From Pelargonium tetragonum (Eukaryota; Streptophyta; Magnoliopsida; Geraniales; Geraniaceae), in contig JAYMTL010000009.1 of assembly GCA_036897445.1 (NCBI GenBank), forward strand, positions 124,001 to 188,000: DNA of 64,000 nt, in the 5' to 3' direction. This document shows positions 1 to 11,775 of this stretch, piece after piece. A program made the translations under genes and the position numbers. Numbering within the stretch: the stretch's first letter is position 1; each line of letters opens with the position of its first letter. The notes under the pieces were generated by a model. It was not told the DNA's origin. It ran no database searches and saw nothing but the letters and a program-made list of their open reading frames with translations.

Positions 1-382
1 GTCCTTAGTTACGAGTTAAGTTCATTCTATACCCCTCATTGTGTGTTTTTATAAGGTATTTATTTTGATCCCCGCACCCCTTATAAACAATAATGTAATA
101 AGAGAATAACTAGTAAGAGAATTGGGCTTTTAAAGGTTTAAAGGAGTGTTGTGTGACTAGAACGGGCCCTCGGTAAGGATTAAACAAAAAGGGGTTCTAG
201 AGAAATCCAACACGAAAAGCATTCTATAAGTAGTGCGTCTGAGACTCATAACGGGTCCACGGGTTTGCCTCCTTTCGGGGCTCTTTACTGCTAATTAATA
301 AGATTCAGTTTAAAGGATACCCGGTTATAGTTTAGGAACCCGCTAAAGGAAACTCTATAAAGCTTAGCTATCTTGCATTTTC

Positions 383-416
383 GTTCAGTACTTGAACTTA
401 CGGTTACATACGGAGC
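383..416 (+). pseudogene. Weak group II domain V-like sequence
   Basis: CATACGGAGC resembles the 3' strand of domain V and of the sequence ending at 7338 (ATGTACGGAGC), and a CAGTA on the 5' side lies where CCGTA is expected, with a 34-nt span. The remaining positions do not match. This is weak and could be chance. Confidence 0.15.
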
Positions 417-631
417 CCCAGCTTTCTTTGAAGATTTTATGAATTAAAAGCGAGGAATCATAAAGTATAAAGTACTGGACTTCACGGATCTATACTTTTG
501 AGGGAGGGGTTAAAGGGATCTATTCAAAGTAACAGTACAGTTTTAACAAACTAAATTGCTATTTAATACAGATAGCTTTAGTTTTTAGTACAAAAAATGA
601 GAAAGGGAGCCAGCACTCTTTTTTTTTAATC

Positions 632-686
632 GTTAGAGCACGGGATTTAGAAGGCATAAGCCGAAGGTTCGAATCCGCTAGTTACT
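632..686 (+). pseudogene. tRNA-Leu(UAG)-like relic
   Basis: GTTAGAGCA resembles the 3' side of a D arm, and GGTTCGAATCC is a T arm core. Exactly 25 nt separate position 26 from the T-stem GG, the normal cloverleaf distance for a short variable loop. Placed this way, the anticodon loop reads TTTAGAA with U33, anticodon UAG and A37, as in tRNA-Leu(UAG). The anticodon stem and outer T stem do not pair, the D loop is replaced by a T run, and the acceptor strands do not match. It therefore looks like a decayed copy, not a working gene. Confidence 0.42.
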
Positions 687-1763
687 AAATGAAGGTTCTT
701 TTTTTTTAGGATTAAGATGAAAAAGCTTATCTTATGCAATATCCGAGTCCCTTACTATATGCACCCAAAGATTAAGAACGCTACTTTAAAGTCGCTTCTA
801 TAAAGGTTTAGACTCCTTGACTAAAAAGCAGTAAGTACACTATACGAACCTCTAGAATTTTAGATGCAAATAAGTAAGAATTCCAAAGTTAGGTTGGAGA
901 ATGCGGTTGCTAAGGACCTTACTTAAAAAAGCTTTTATGAAAAATTTTGCTATGAAACCTTGGAGTTTTAGATTCTATAACCTAGTCCCTTAAGCCGGGC
1001 GCTAATTAATGCGGCTGGGTTTGTTACAGGGACTAAACTTAAAGGTAATCCTGATAGGGTTCTTACTGTTACTTTGCACTATAAAAAGCTAATTTTTTAT
1101 TCTAAAATCATTCTTTTATATACTCCGTTGGGCTCCTCCAGCAGAATCTAGATGTACACCCGGGCTCTTAATAAGCAATTCGTTACTAACGCCCGGTTAG
1201 GGTTCCCTTTCTAGAGGGTGCCTTATAGCTAGCTCATTTTAATATTCTTACCCTAAAGTTCTTGAGCAATATAAAATCCTTACCTTTTTAACTCTTCTCC
1301 TGTAATATAAGTAAACTTTATAGTTTAGGATTTCAAGGACTATAAAAAAAGCATACATTTACAAAGGGACCCCTCCTTTGAGTCCTTTGAGGTAAATAAG
1401 AGCTACTTATTAAGGGGGCTTTTACCAAAAGGGCATACCTTGCACACCGCTACCTCAAGCAGCTAGATAACAAAGCTTTAAATCTAAAACTTTTTTTGTA
1501 CCAAACAGAAGCGTGTGATATTAAAAAAATAAGACAATCCTGTCTCCTAAATCTAATAAGACTTACAAAATCTTTATAAGGTGCACAAAAGCCGTAAGTT
1601 AGTTCTAAGGAACGACTTTGGTTTTTTGTAACACTTTGTTATAATTGGACCTTTATCTCTTTAATTTAAGATAATTAGGTTACTAAACTATTAGCGGAAC
1701 CCTGTAAAGTAAAAGAGTTTAATGACTTAGTTTTAGAAGCAAGCTAATTAAACCTTGGTGGGT

Positions 1764-1837
1764 TATCAGAGAGCTCGAGATTGATAGAGCATAAAGTAAT
1801 TGACACCGGAAGCATAGGTTCAAAATCAGCTTTAGCC
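1764..1837 (+). pseudogene. tRNA-like relic with intact D arm
   Basis: GCTC and GAGC form a perfect 4-bp D stem around a 10-nt loop, followed at the standard distance (one base plus 25 nt) by GGTTCAAAATC, a T-arm-like core. The anticodon arm and acceptor strands no longer pair, so the identity is unclear. It reads as a degraded tRNA copy; chance is possible, but the combined spacing and D stem are persuasive. Confidence 0.38.
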
Positions 1838-4800
1838 TCAGTTTTTTACTATTTCTAGTTAATAGTAGGGAACTGAAGGGGATCTTGCAAACACTCTAAG
1901 ACTAAAGACCCCTTTGCCTTTAGGTTACCCGTGTAGTGTAAAAGTTGAGCATAGCCAACCACTTTTATCTAATTAATGACATGGGTTTTTAAAAAATTCT
2001 AGGCTTTATTTTATACTTTACAAGATTTTAGAAATGTCAAAATGAATAATTCCTCGTGACACTTACTAACTTCATAATTTTTAGAGAAAACACAGTAGCT
2101 ACATTAAGAGACAGAGTACGTAATACAGGAATACGAGAGTTCCAATTCCAGAAAACTGCTTATTGACTTACTTTTCTTATTCTCTTAACCTTTTTCATAG
2201 CTTGTTTCTTATGCCTACACCTCTTCTATATAGCTTTCCGGGGTTTTTCTCCTAACCCGGAATATCCAGGACTTTCTTAGAACGACCCCTATTTTATTAA
2301 CTTTTCAAAAATATACAAAAATGGAACTTCGTGGGATAACTCTTACGAAATCGAGGCTTTAGCGGCACAGGATCCGGAAGGCAGGAGGCTCTAGTACTAA
2401 TAAAACCCCAAGCTCTACGAAACGAAACTGATAATAAAGAAATCCATATGCAAGAAAAGGTCTCCTAAAATATTGCTTAACAAGACCCTAAAAAAGAAAA
2501 CCCTATTAGTGACTGACCCCTCAACCAGAACTTGTTTGTTACTCTCATACCGGGCCTCTCACTACTAACCGCTTTCTTAGGAGAGATACCTTAATACTTA
2601 ATAGCTGCTATACTCTGAAAAAACCTGCCTGCTCAAGGTTCAAGGTCTACCCTTATATAATAAAACTCAAAACTTTCAAAAAGCTAAAAAAGGGGGGGAA
2701 ACATTTCAATTCTGGAAGGTTTTTCGGAGTTATTATCTAATCTTGTATTTATCGACTTTAGCTAAAACCCTGTTGCCCCGAGTCAACTTTTACTAGATAT
2801 AAATCAGAATTCCTATCCCGGATTCATTTTTAGTTATAGAGATGAAACTCTGAAATCATAGGAACCTAAGAACTCCTCCTTCAAGTTTCTTCCTAAAAAA
2901 CATACAGAAACACAAAGAAGAATCCTCTAGGTAAGAAAAAAGCTGCTGGTTATTAATTTACCTTAAAGTTGTCTATTACTAAAAGAAGAGCTTTTCCTAT
3001 AATTTTATAAGGTATTATCATACCCCTTGCTCTTTGTTATTACTATAAAAAAACTTTAGTTTCTACTACTTACCTGCTTTCTGAATACCTACCGGAATCT
3101 TTGTCGGAAACTCATTACCCTTGATTTTATATCCTGTAAACTATACCCGGTTGAATGCAGGAAAACCCCCAAGACAAGAAATGTCTTATCCTTCAGTCTT
3201 ATTAATAAAAAGTGCTTTGGAATATCTAACAGGCTTGAAAAATTCCCTTGCTTTGAGTAGGGTAAGCCCTTAATAGAAATAGGATGGTGTCCTTGTTACC
3301 GATTGAAGCGAGGAAGGTTGATGTAAAGAAATAGAGTATAATAATAGAACCCGGGCACCTTGATAGCCAACATATACTGCTTACTGACTTACTTCTGTTA
3401 CTTAGAGAAAAGGAGACTCGGTTTTAATCCTACATAAGCTTCTCCTCCCCTATTACTATACTAGAAATTCCTTATTCATTTTAGAGGCTCGCAGGGGAGT
3501 ACAACAACACAAGAAAGCATATTTTCACTTGACTTTATTTACTGGAAACCCCTTACTTTTATTAAATTAAACTTTCTAAATAAAAGGTAAAACTGGATCC
3601 TGTTTCCTTCGAGCTGTGCTTGTATTCTCTGCCTTTCCTTTAATGTAGAGAAGAGATAAGGTAATAAAAAAGGTATTTTATACTATTCTAGTCTGGAGTT
3701 CTCTTAGTTATATAGTTAAGTTATGTATCTTGGCATTCCCTATTAGTTAGGGATTCTTTTACGTTAAAGGATAACACCGCTTAGTTCGTGTTGGTCTTCT
3801 AATTTGGTGTAATGAAATTAAGCACCCTTGCCTTATACTATATAAGTTATATGTATACGCGCGGGATAGAGTTACCAAAAAAGGGAAAAATCTAAATAGA
3901 CACTTGAATTTATCCTTTCTTTACTCTTATCTAAAAAAGTTACTAAGTAAAATAGAGTAGCAGAAGTTCTTATATTATTATTTTGTGAAAGAGAGTGCGT
4001 TAAAAATTTTTTTTTGAGAAGTCCCAATTCTGCAGCTTTGGAAAAGGCTGCTCAGAAACTCAATTCATTTTACAGATTTCATTTATTAGATAAATAAAAG
4101 AGAGGGGTTATATAATCCCGATATTAAGTCTTGAGTGCTCGATTTCTCGTTATTAAGCTATAAGCTCTAGTACTAGTAGTTATCTTATGCCTCTTTCGCG
4201 AAAAAAAATCTTTTCCTTTAGTGCATGACTATCCAGGAATTTAGATGAAGTGTAACCCAGCACTCTCTAAGAGGAATCCCATTTTTAGACCTCTACCTCC
4301 CTTCGAGTGTATTTTACTCTGGCTCTGGAAAAGGAGGGAGTTGGCTTTCTTTAGGAGTTTCCCGTTAAGATTTTTATTTAGATTTTAAAGAAAGGAACAG
4401 GGTCTTCCTTACTTCAAGGATATTCTACGAAATTCTTGTTATACATTTCTGGTTAGCAGGGTGAATCCAAGCTTTATAAGGAACGTAAAATCAAGAAACT
4501 TCTGCTAATGCTTACGAGAAATTGCAAGGATCCTATCAACGTAGCTTTTCGTCTTTTTTTTATCTTTAGGTTTCCTTCCTTTTCGATAATCCACAATTTC
4601 TTTATTAAAAACTGCTGTAAAATTTGAAAAGTAGAAAAAAAGCACGAGACTGCGCTAACTCTTGATATAGTGCTTTTAAGGGCCTTAGGATAGGTTCGAT
4701 AGACTTTGTGCTTTTAAATTAAACAGGAGAATCCTCGAGATAGTGATGCGGGTTTAGCCTTTATTGATGTTTCTTATTTATGCAGAACTGGAAAACTAAA

Positions 4801-5833
4801 CAATAGAATTGAAAAGAGACCTCCTACACAACTTTTAAGGAATACCACTTCTAAGATATGTGAATTGGATTCCCTATAATTTAATAGTACTTACTTTTCG
4901 ATCTCATAGCTTGCACTCCTTTGAAAATAAAGATAGTACTGGAAACCCTATAAATAGACTTTATAAACAAGGAATTCCTTTATTCCCGACTCTACCCCAA
5001 CTTGGTTTTGTAAGAGGTTTTAGCAGAGTCCCGCTATTTCTTTTAGTAGGGGAAACCCTATTTTTTAGTAAAAAGAAGTGAGAAGTCTTGTCCTTTTGCT
5101 TGCTTTTAGTTTTATCGGAGTTGGTTAAGGTAACGCAAGTAAGTTTAAGAGATTTATAACTAGGAGAAGTGTAATGTAAATAGGGTTTACTTTGTTTTTA
5201 GATGTCTAAGCCTAAAAAGGGAGTCTATAACCTGGAGTAAAAAAGAAAAGGAAATTGTCAAATTGAAGCAAGAGTCCAAGTTTAGGTTGGTTTAGGAAGG
5301 CCTTTAAGTAAAAGGGGTCCTTTACTAAATTATAGTAAACAAAAGGAGCCCTCTTTAGAGAGTGATGCTAGGAATTTGACAGCTTTGTCTGCTTGCTAGA
5401 GAGTTTTTTCAATTAGATATATAAATACTAAACCTTTTTTAAGGTTTTCATTTTGGGAGTATATAGATATAGAAAGCCTTTAGAGAAGTCAATAAGAGTC
5501 TTGTGGTTAGAGTAGTACAAATCCAAAAACTGGGAAAGATTTTGGGTATATTCCTAATAAGATGCAGAAGTTAGTTACAAAGAATTGAAGTAAAAAGTTT
5601 AAAAGTTTACGGTAAATGAAGTAAAGTCTGCTTTTCCTGTGGGTTTTTACAGGTTAGAGTCAAGTTAGGGCTTACTTGTAAGTTAGGGTTTATTGAAGTT
5701 CCCTTTCTTTTATTTATGAATTTAGGTAAACCCCCTAGGTGTAGGAGCAGTTTTCCTGGGTAGAAAACAAGAAAACTTTAACTGGAGTTCTACAGTCTTT
5801 ACGGGAACCCGGCTTAGGACCCTAATGGAAATA

Positions 5834-5881
5834 AAGGAAGGAAACCCTTTAGGGTTATACTTAGTTATAGAAAATTCCTTA
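5834..5881 (+). repeat. 48-bp palindromic repeat, copy 1
   Basis: It matches 7848-7895 at 41 of 48 positions by eye. The core AACCCTTTAGGGTT is an inverted repeat with a 2-nt centre, so each copy can form a small hairpin. The copies are direct repeats about 2 kb apart. Confidence 0.6.
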
Positions 5882-6049
5882 TTACACAGAATCCAGAACA
5901 AGCAACTCCCCTGATACTAATTTAAGAACTCTTACCTAAAGCAGGGAAAGACTTTTTTATGAGCACCCCTTTATATAGACCCTCTTGAGATTCTTACTTC
6001 GATTTTCCCTATACTCCTTCCCGCCGCCTTGTTAAGACAATGAACTGAG

Positions 6050-6460
6050 ACTAAGAATAAGGGGGTAGATTACAAGAGGGCGGAGCAGATAGGGTGCTAA
6101 TTCCGGCACTGTGAATTGTATCGAGTTAACGGGTGGCTAATCCGTTTACATGGCAGTGCGTGGTATAAGTGGGTATTCCTACGAGGAAGCTGTTTCAAAG
6201 ACTCAACTAAAGTTGGCAAGACAAACAAGTTGCTTTTTCTCTACGAAGCTAGAATGAGAACTCACTTTAGGGACTAGACAGACAGCGAGAGAATAAAATA
6301 AAAGGAATAGGTGTTATGCTTTCACTTTAAGACTTAGACTCAGTCCGGTGGCGAGGCAGACTAAGCTCTTTACATTGACTGAGGCTAGAGTGGCTAATGG
6401 AAGACTTTTACAAATAGGAAGGGCAATGTAACTAAAAGACAAAGCAAAGTACAAGTCACT
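6050..6460 (+). other. GC-richer island with hairpins and short open frames
   Basis: About 50% GC over 6061-6180 and about 40-45% further on, against roughly one third in the spacer. Three small hairpins are visible: GTGC/GCAC near 6093-6108, ACGG/CCGT near 6128-6144 and TTCCT/AGGAA near 6175-6187. One forward frame is open from about 6099 to a TAG near 6276 without an ATG start and reads VNGWLIRLHGSAWYKWVFLR in its first part; another is open from about 6297 to a TAA near 6434 and ends ARVANGRLLQIGRAM. The two frames contain related DNA (near 6225 and 6362), suggesting a degenerate tandem repeat. I do not recognise the products. It could be a structured RNA, a degraded protein gene or a recent insertion. 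Confidence 0.35.
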
Positions 6461-7304
6461 GATATATAGATTAGGAGATTGATTGTTATTCAACTAAAAG
6501 TGGGATAAATCTTATTTTCTAAACAAGACGTTTAGTACATTAAGGGGGATATCGCAAGGTCTATCTAAAGGAGGCGCTTTTTATTCTAATACCCACTTCT
6601 TGGATATATCACAGGCGTTTTCTTTATTCAAGTCGGGCTACTTTTAGGATGCCTCTCTACTAAATAAATAGGATTTGAAATTCTAAACAAGTTTCTGTCG
6701 GAGCTTTTCTTAAAACTCGCGTTACCCTGCTATTACGTAAGTTTTGACTTATAAAAAAGTGGCATTGAAATAAGTCCGTTAACGTAGATCCGAAACTTTA
6801 ACTTTTAGGTTTTTAGAATTCTCTTTTATGAAGTTTAACCTAACAAAGAGATTTTTAGTAGAAAGACTTAATAAATAGGAATTCTTTAGGCGGACCTCAG
6901 GGTTACCCCTTTGGATAAGTCTAAATTCCTGGTGTAGATCTCTCATTTTCAAAGGATTCCGTGCTTTTATATAAAACTATGAATACCCTCCTTAAGTCAT
7001 TGGGTTAACAATCCTTTTTACTTTACAAGTAGAAGAGACTCCTTGTGCTTAAGTTTCCGAGGAAGTCCTAATGAATTTCCAGCGGTATAATTCAATATTT
7101 AATAAAGGTTACTTTGTGAGCTATAGATACACAATATTGACACTTACAAAATCTGGGTCTCTTTTTTCATTAAATGTTCTTATTACAAGAGTGCTCTAAG
7201 ATGGGTGAGGGACTAAAAAATCCTAGATAGTTTGATTTTTTTTTTAATCCGAAATTAAGGGTTTGCTTTTCCTCCTGCAGGACCTTGGGCCTTCTCTATA
7301 TTAT

Positions 7305-7338
7305 GAGCCCTGCGACAGGGTTTTGCTATGTACGGAGC
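7305..7338 (+). pseudogene. Group II intron domain V relic
   Basis: Domain V is the catalytic hairpin of group II introns, normally 34 nt, starting GAGCC and ending near GTACGGTTC. This stretch begins GAGCC, has ATGTACGG at the expected place in the 3' strand and is exactly 34 nt long. The middle of the hairpin has diverged and the terminal loop is not a clean GNRA. A pyrimidine run follows. I see no exon or intron-encoded protein next to it, so it is best read as a fossil of an intron or intron fragment. Confidence 0.45.
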
Positions 7339-7847
7339 CCCCTTCAAGTCTAGCTCTAGTTTTAATATGTTAGTACAGAATAACTGCTTAATCCTACAAG
7401 AAAAATAGAAAGGGGATATTTTTCACTGCAGTCAAGGTCTTTTTTGTACGCAAGGGTTAATATCCTCCTCGGTATTAAATTAAGAAGCTGGATACTCTTA
7501 AGTAAGTTTTCATTTTGACATAAAGCCCTAAAAGTAATATATATAGAATTTCCTGTGGTAACCTAAGAAAACTTTTCAAATAAAAAGCAACCTTGAGGAA
7601 GTTCTTGTAAAAGCAAATTATAGGATCTAGCAAAACTAAAGAAGATCTCTTGCTAATTTTTTCTATACTTTCATTTAAGAAAAATCCCATTATCTTGAAA
7701 GGCTCACGTCAAAACGAGTTCTTTTTTAAGGCGTTTTTTCTGTACATCTAAACCAGTTTACATGCGATTTCCTATATGTTTCATTATCCACCCTTTTCTG
7801 AAATCGGTTAGCCTGAAAATCCCACTCTCCTATATACTATATATATC

Positions 7848-7895
7848 GGAGAAGGAAACCCTTTAGGGTTTGACTTAGTTATAGAGGATTCCTTA
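7848..7895 (+). repeat. 48-bp palindromic repeat, copy 2
   Basis: Second copy of the repeat at 5834-5881, in direct orientation. The shared part includes the AACCCTTTAGGGTT hairpin, then ACTTAGTTATAG and ATTCCTTA. The seven differences indicate an old duplication. Confidence 0.6.
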
Positions 7896-9534
7896 AGATC
7901 CTGCGGGGTTGAAAATGCCTTCTGAATGTACGGTTTACCCCTTACATCTTTCTAAAACCCGGAACTTAGATGCCTGCCTTCAGTACTCCTTTTAGATAAG
8001 AAACTAAGAAACCCTGCCCCTAAACTTTAGTATCGCAAAAGACTTTGGCTTTAGACCTATAAAGGAAACAAGGGAACGCGAGAGGAAACCCCTTACCTAG
8101 CTGTTTTAACCCCATACCTGGAATACACGAATCCCTAGCTTATTCTGTATCTTACGCATAACTTGACTCTGTATCCCTAACTACTAAAAAACTGGTAAAC
8201 ATGACTTTCTTTATCGGAAACTAAAAAAGCGCAGCAAAAAGGGGTCAACGGTAAATACCTAGTAAATCCTTGCAACTATGAACCCCTTTAGGCTAAAAAG
8301 TTATGCCTTATTATAGCAAAGCCTTTAGACGCAATCGCCTTAGGAATTCTAAATTTAGATAGGCCCGGATTTTAGGTATCAGAATCACTAAACTATAAAG
8401 GAATTCCCGGTAATAAAGCAATTTGTTTCCATAGAACTTCCATAAAGGGGTTTTGAAAGGGTTAGTCTAACTAAACAGGACCCCTTATTAAGTTAAGTAA
8501 GGGAAGTCTTAAATGAGGTATAGAACTGGGTATAGGTGTTTTTACAAGAGAAGAGAGTAGAACAGAGCTTTTGATTCACAACTCTTATCTAAGTTCTTTC
8601 TAAAATGGGTTTAAGTTAATACAGAACAAAAGGTTCCCCTTCTTCATTTAAACTCTCTTTTCCTTTACTTTATAAGGGGGAAAATCTCTTAAAGAGTTAC
8701 TTTTAGTCTTTTTTTTATCTTGTTATTAAGAATTATAATAACTCTCCGGATTGGCAATCCAATAACTATTGCAAAGGCTTGACCACAAATTCCGGGGCAC
8801 ACCCTAAAGTTTTATAAGAATAGAGACGTTATGTATCCGCTATTGTATATGAGTTCTATCCTTTTCCCGACTATTATAAAGTTAGATGTCCTTGAATTGT
8901 AGAGCATCCCCTGCAAGGTGTAACAGGCACGCGCTACTCACATTTCATTTCTAGGAAGGGCTAACTTATATCATCTTATATAGAGTTTTCTTAAAAAAAT
9001 CCAAATTCCCTGGAGGTGCCCTCTTCTTGAAACTAAGAGTTCTTTGACCCTCTTTTTTGAGTCTTGTTCCACTATAAGTCCCTACTTTACAAGTATTAAT
9101 TTCTGCGCGGACTCTTCCCAAATAAGACATAAGTCTCTCCTCCCCTGCCAATCAGAAATGCCTGTTATCATGCAGCTTTTATTTAAAGGAAAGAAATCCT
9201 GCCTCTAAACACAACAGGGCCCCAGCAATTGCTTTAAGCCTAGACCTACAATATACTAGGAAAATCTACAAATTTGTAACTTAGTTAGCAAGAACTTTAT
9301 AAAAAGGGTAATTATAAAATAAAAGATAGCGGATACTCTTAAAATATCGGGGTTTTTCTACAATACTTATAAACGTAGCTTACGTTGAGGAGTTAAACAG
9401 GCTAGCAGTAGGTCTCGATTACAATTTAGTGCAAAGTCAGGAGCTTCAAAAAATTCGTCCGGGATATGCTCTATTGTAATTCTGGGGCTTTTTTGTATCT
9501 CATAAAATTAGACTCTCTCTTATTTGTATTAGTG

Positions 9535-9587
9535 CCGTACCTTTTTCAAAAAAAGGTTTGCTTCCTAACTCCTCTAATAAGGTACGG
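9535..9587. repeat. 9-bp inverted repeat hairpin
   Basis: CCGTACCTT at 9535-9543 and its exact complement AAGGTACGG at 9579-9587 can form a 9-bp stem around 35 nt; the loop contains a further short pairing, CCTTTTT with AAAAAGG. It could be a stable RNA stem or cruciform. No neighbouring gene explains it. Confidence 0.5.
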
Positions 9588-11702
9588 AAATCCCGAATAG
9601 TATAGAATGCGCGTAGGAGTGGATAAGGGGATATTAAAAAAGAGAAGGGTTCCTTCACGGGATTCGGGGCGTCTCAAAGTCTCTAATTATATTTAGATCT
9701 AACCAAGCATAGCTAGAAAAGGGATAACTTAAGAAACTTTGACCTTTCGAGGAGTTGGTTTTTTTTACCTTGCTTGTCGTTGTGAAAGCTGCGTCTAAAA
9801 TAGCGGGTACTTAGAGTATATTTCATTTTAGGAACACTATAACGGCTTATAAAAAGATTTTTAATATTTTGGCAATTCGCTGACATATACCAGAAGAGTC
9901 TGATAAACAAAAAAGCTGTTGTTAATAAGGATGGGCGCTAAGGAGTTGGATGGATTCTGATAAAAACAACTTAGATTCTTATTGTTTTGTTCTATTTTCT
10001 TACTTTGAAAGGGCTTCTTATCCTTATATATGTTTCCGGAAGTGCTTCTGAGTATGAGATATATAGAGGGTAAGAGGGTGCCCTTGGATCCCGTTTCCTA
10101 AAAAACTACTACGGGCTTTGCAACTTAGTTAAAGAAGTTTATAAGTCTTGTGAGCTCCACTTTTCAATTTAGATTCCCTGGTCATATCATATAAAAAGCG
10201 CTTTTTATTAGTATATAAATTTCTTGGTTTCTTACATCTATCTGCTCAGGTCGGGATTACGAGGGAGTCCCCGTCTTATCTATAACAAGACACCCGATCT
10301 AACAACTAGTAAAGTCGATAGCAGGGAGTTTTTATTTAAGCTTTGCCCCAGACATGTGAAGTTCTAGCTCTGCCCTAGTAGGACAAAGAATAAAGAAGCT
10401 TTTTGTAATTCCGAGTTTTTGCTATCTGTTACATAAGAAAACAGGGCACCTTTTAGGAATTAACAATTATTTTATAAGTTCTGAATATATGTAGAACTCC
10501 CTAGCTAGGGTCTTTGGGGCGTAGCAGAACCTTAAATGAGTATCCAAAATTGTCTAGTCTAAATGCGGTGTCCCTACTCTTGAGAATTCTCTTGGAGTTG
10601 AAATTTGGTTTTAAATTAAACAAGGGGTACCCGGGCAAATCAGAGATTATAAAGCACTTTAACTTGGGATAGCACAAAGAGAAAGGGACTTTAGAAAAGC
10701 TAACCGAGGTTTAATAGTCGCCCTACAAAAATGGTTTTTGTCAAAATAAGGTATAAGCGGGTCATTATTTAGGAAACTGGATTTAACTACGTAATTTTAT
10801 TTTATACTTAAGCTACTGTTGAGTTACAGTCCTCTTTTTGCGATTCCTTAGATTTGGAAGGTTAGAGGCGGAGTTTCTTAGTGTATCACTTTGACTTATA
10901 CGAATATCTTATAAGCGATTGCTCTGTATTAAAAGGGAGCTCGAGTTTCGGAGTTTACCTCAAGAGCCCCTTGTGACTTAAAGTGCTCACTTAATTTAAT
11001 AAAGTTAAGGGTGTAGGAAATTCTGTTATATGTTATAATAGCGGCTTTGAATTCCTATTAGTAAAACCCCTAGAAAGATATCAGAGCCTCCCCTCATTTC
11101 AAAAAGGGGTACCTGCGTTAACCTAAAAGGAAAGAACTCTAAATCTACATCTACGAGTACGAAAAAAAGTCATAATCCGCTTATAACCAGAAATCCGCTA
11201 GAGGAGGAACCCCTATACTCTATGACAAGTTTTTTTTTGTAAAGGGGGCAGTAATCTGGGGAAATACCTGCTAAAACAGTGCTGAATAAACTATCGAGAA
11301 GGATATTCACCTATTTTAGAAACAGGAAGGTTCCTTGTTTCTTTTTATTTCCTTAATAAAGATAACCCTTTTACAGCGGCATTAATAGAATTTTTTCTAA
11401 AAGTTCCTAATGCTAACAACGTTTTGAACCTTTCAAGCGGCTATTATCTTTAAGCATTAAAAAAACATGGGAAGATTCCGTATTCTTTGAAGTTCTTGTA
11501 GTTAACTACGGCTCTCCTTACCAATTACCAAAGTAGAATATATTAACGAGCTCCTTGTGTAACAAATCTTTTAGCTCTGGATTATTTGTAGTAAAAAGAG
11601 AAGCAGACTTTTGCTGAATAGTAGTAATTCATACAGGGATACTTTACTCGCCGCAAGGTTTGTATTCTAAAATAAGGTATCAAAAAAAGCCAAATCTTTC
11701 TT

Positions 11703-11775
11703 AATATAGCGGGATATGGGATTCGAACCTCCGTCTTATTACAGCCTTAAGAGTCGATTTCTAATCTTTCCTTTA
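11703..11775 (-). pseudogene. tRNA-like relic, possibly Tyr(GUA)
   Basis: On the minus strand GGTTCGAATCC is a good T loop and core. An anticodon-loop-like CTGTAAT (U33, GUA) lies upstream, and the sequence ends in an acceptor-like ATATCCCGC. The distance between anticodon and T arm is several bases short and no stem pairs fully. A decayed, partly deleted copy is the likeliest reading. Confidence 0.3.

Larger units (their letters stand above)
1..6049. other. Spacer, no intact gene seen
   Basis: AT-rich DNA with dense stops in all frames. It holds the two tRNA-like relics at 632 and 1764, the weak domain V-like sequence at 383 and one copy of the 48-bp repeat. CCTTGCACACCGC near 1438-1450 distantly recalls the 3' end of small-subunit rRNA but is too short to call. 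Confidence 0.6.

Noticed and set aside
1438-1465. CCTTGCACACCGCTACC as a small-subunit rRNA 3' end
   Set aside because: Only about a dozen bases fit the conserved rRNA segment, and no other rRNA signature motif is found nearby.
5800-6360. RNase P RNA, suggested by GGGAACCCGGCTTA near 5813 and a GAGGAAGC near 6182
   Set aside because: The motif resembling the 3' end lies upstream of the one resembling the 5' end, and the paired P4 element cannot be identified.
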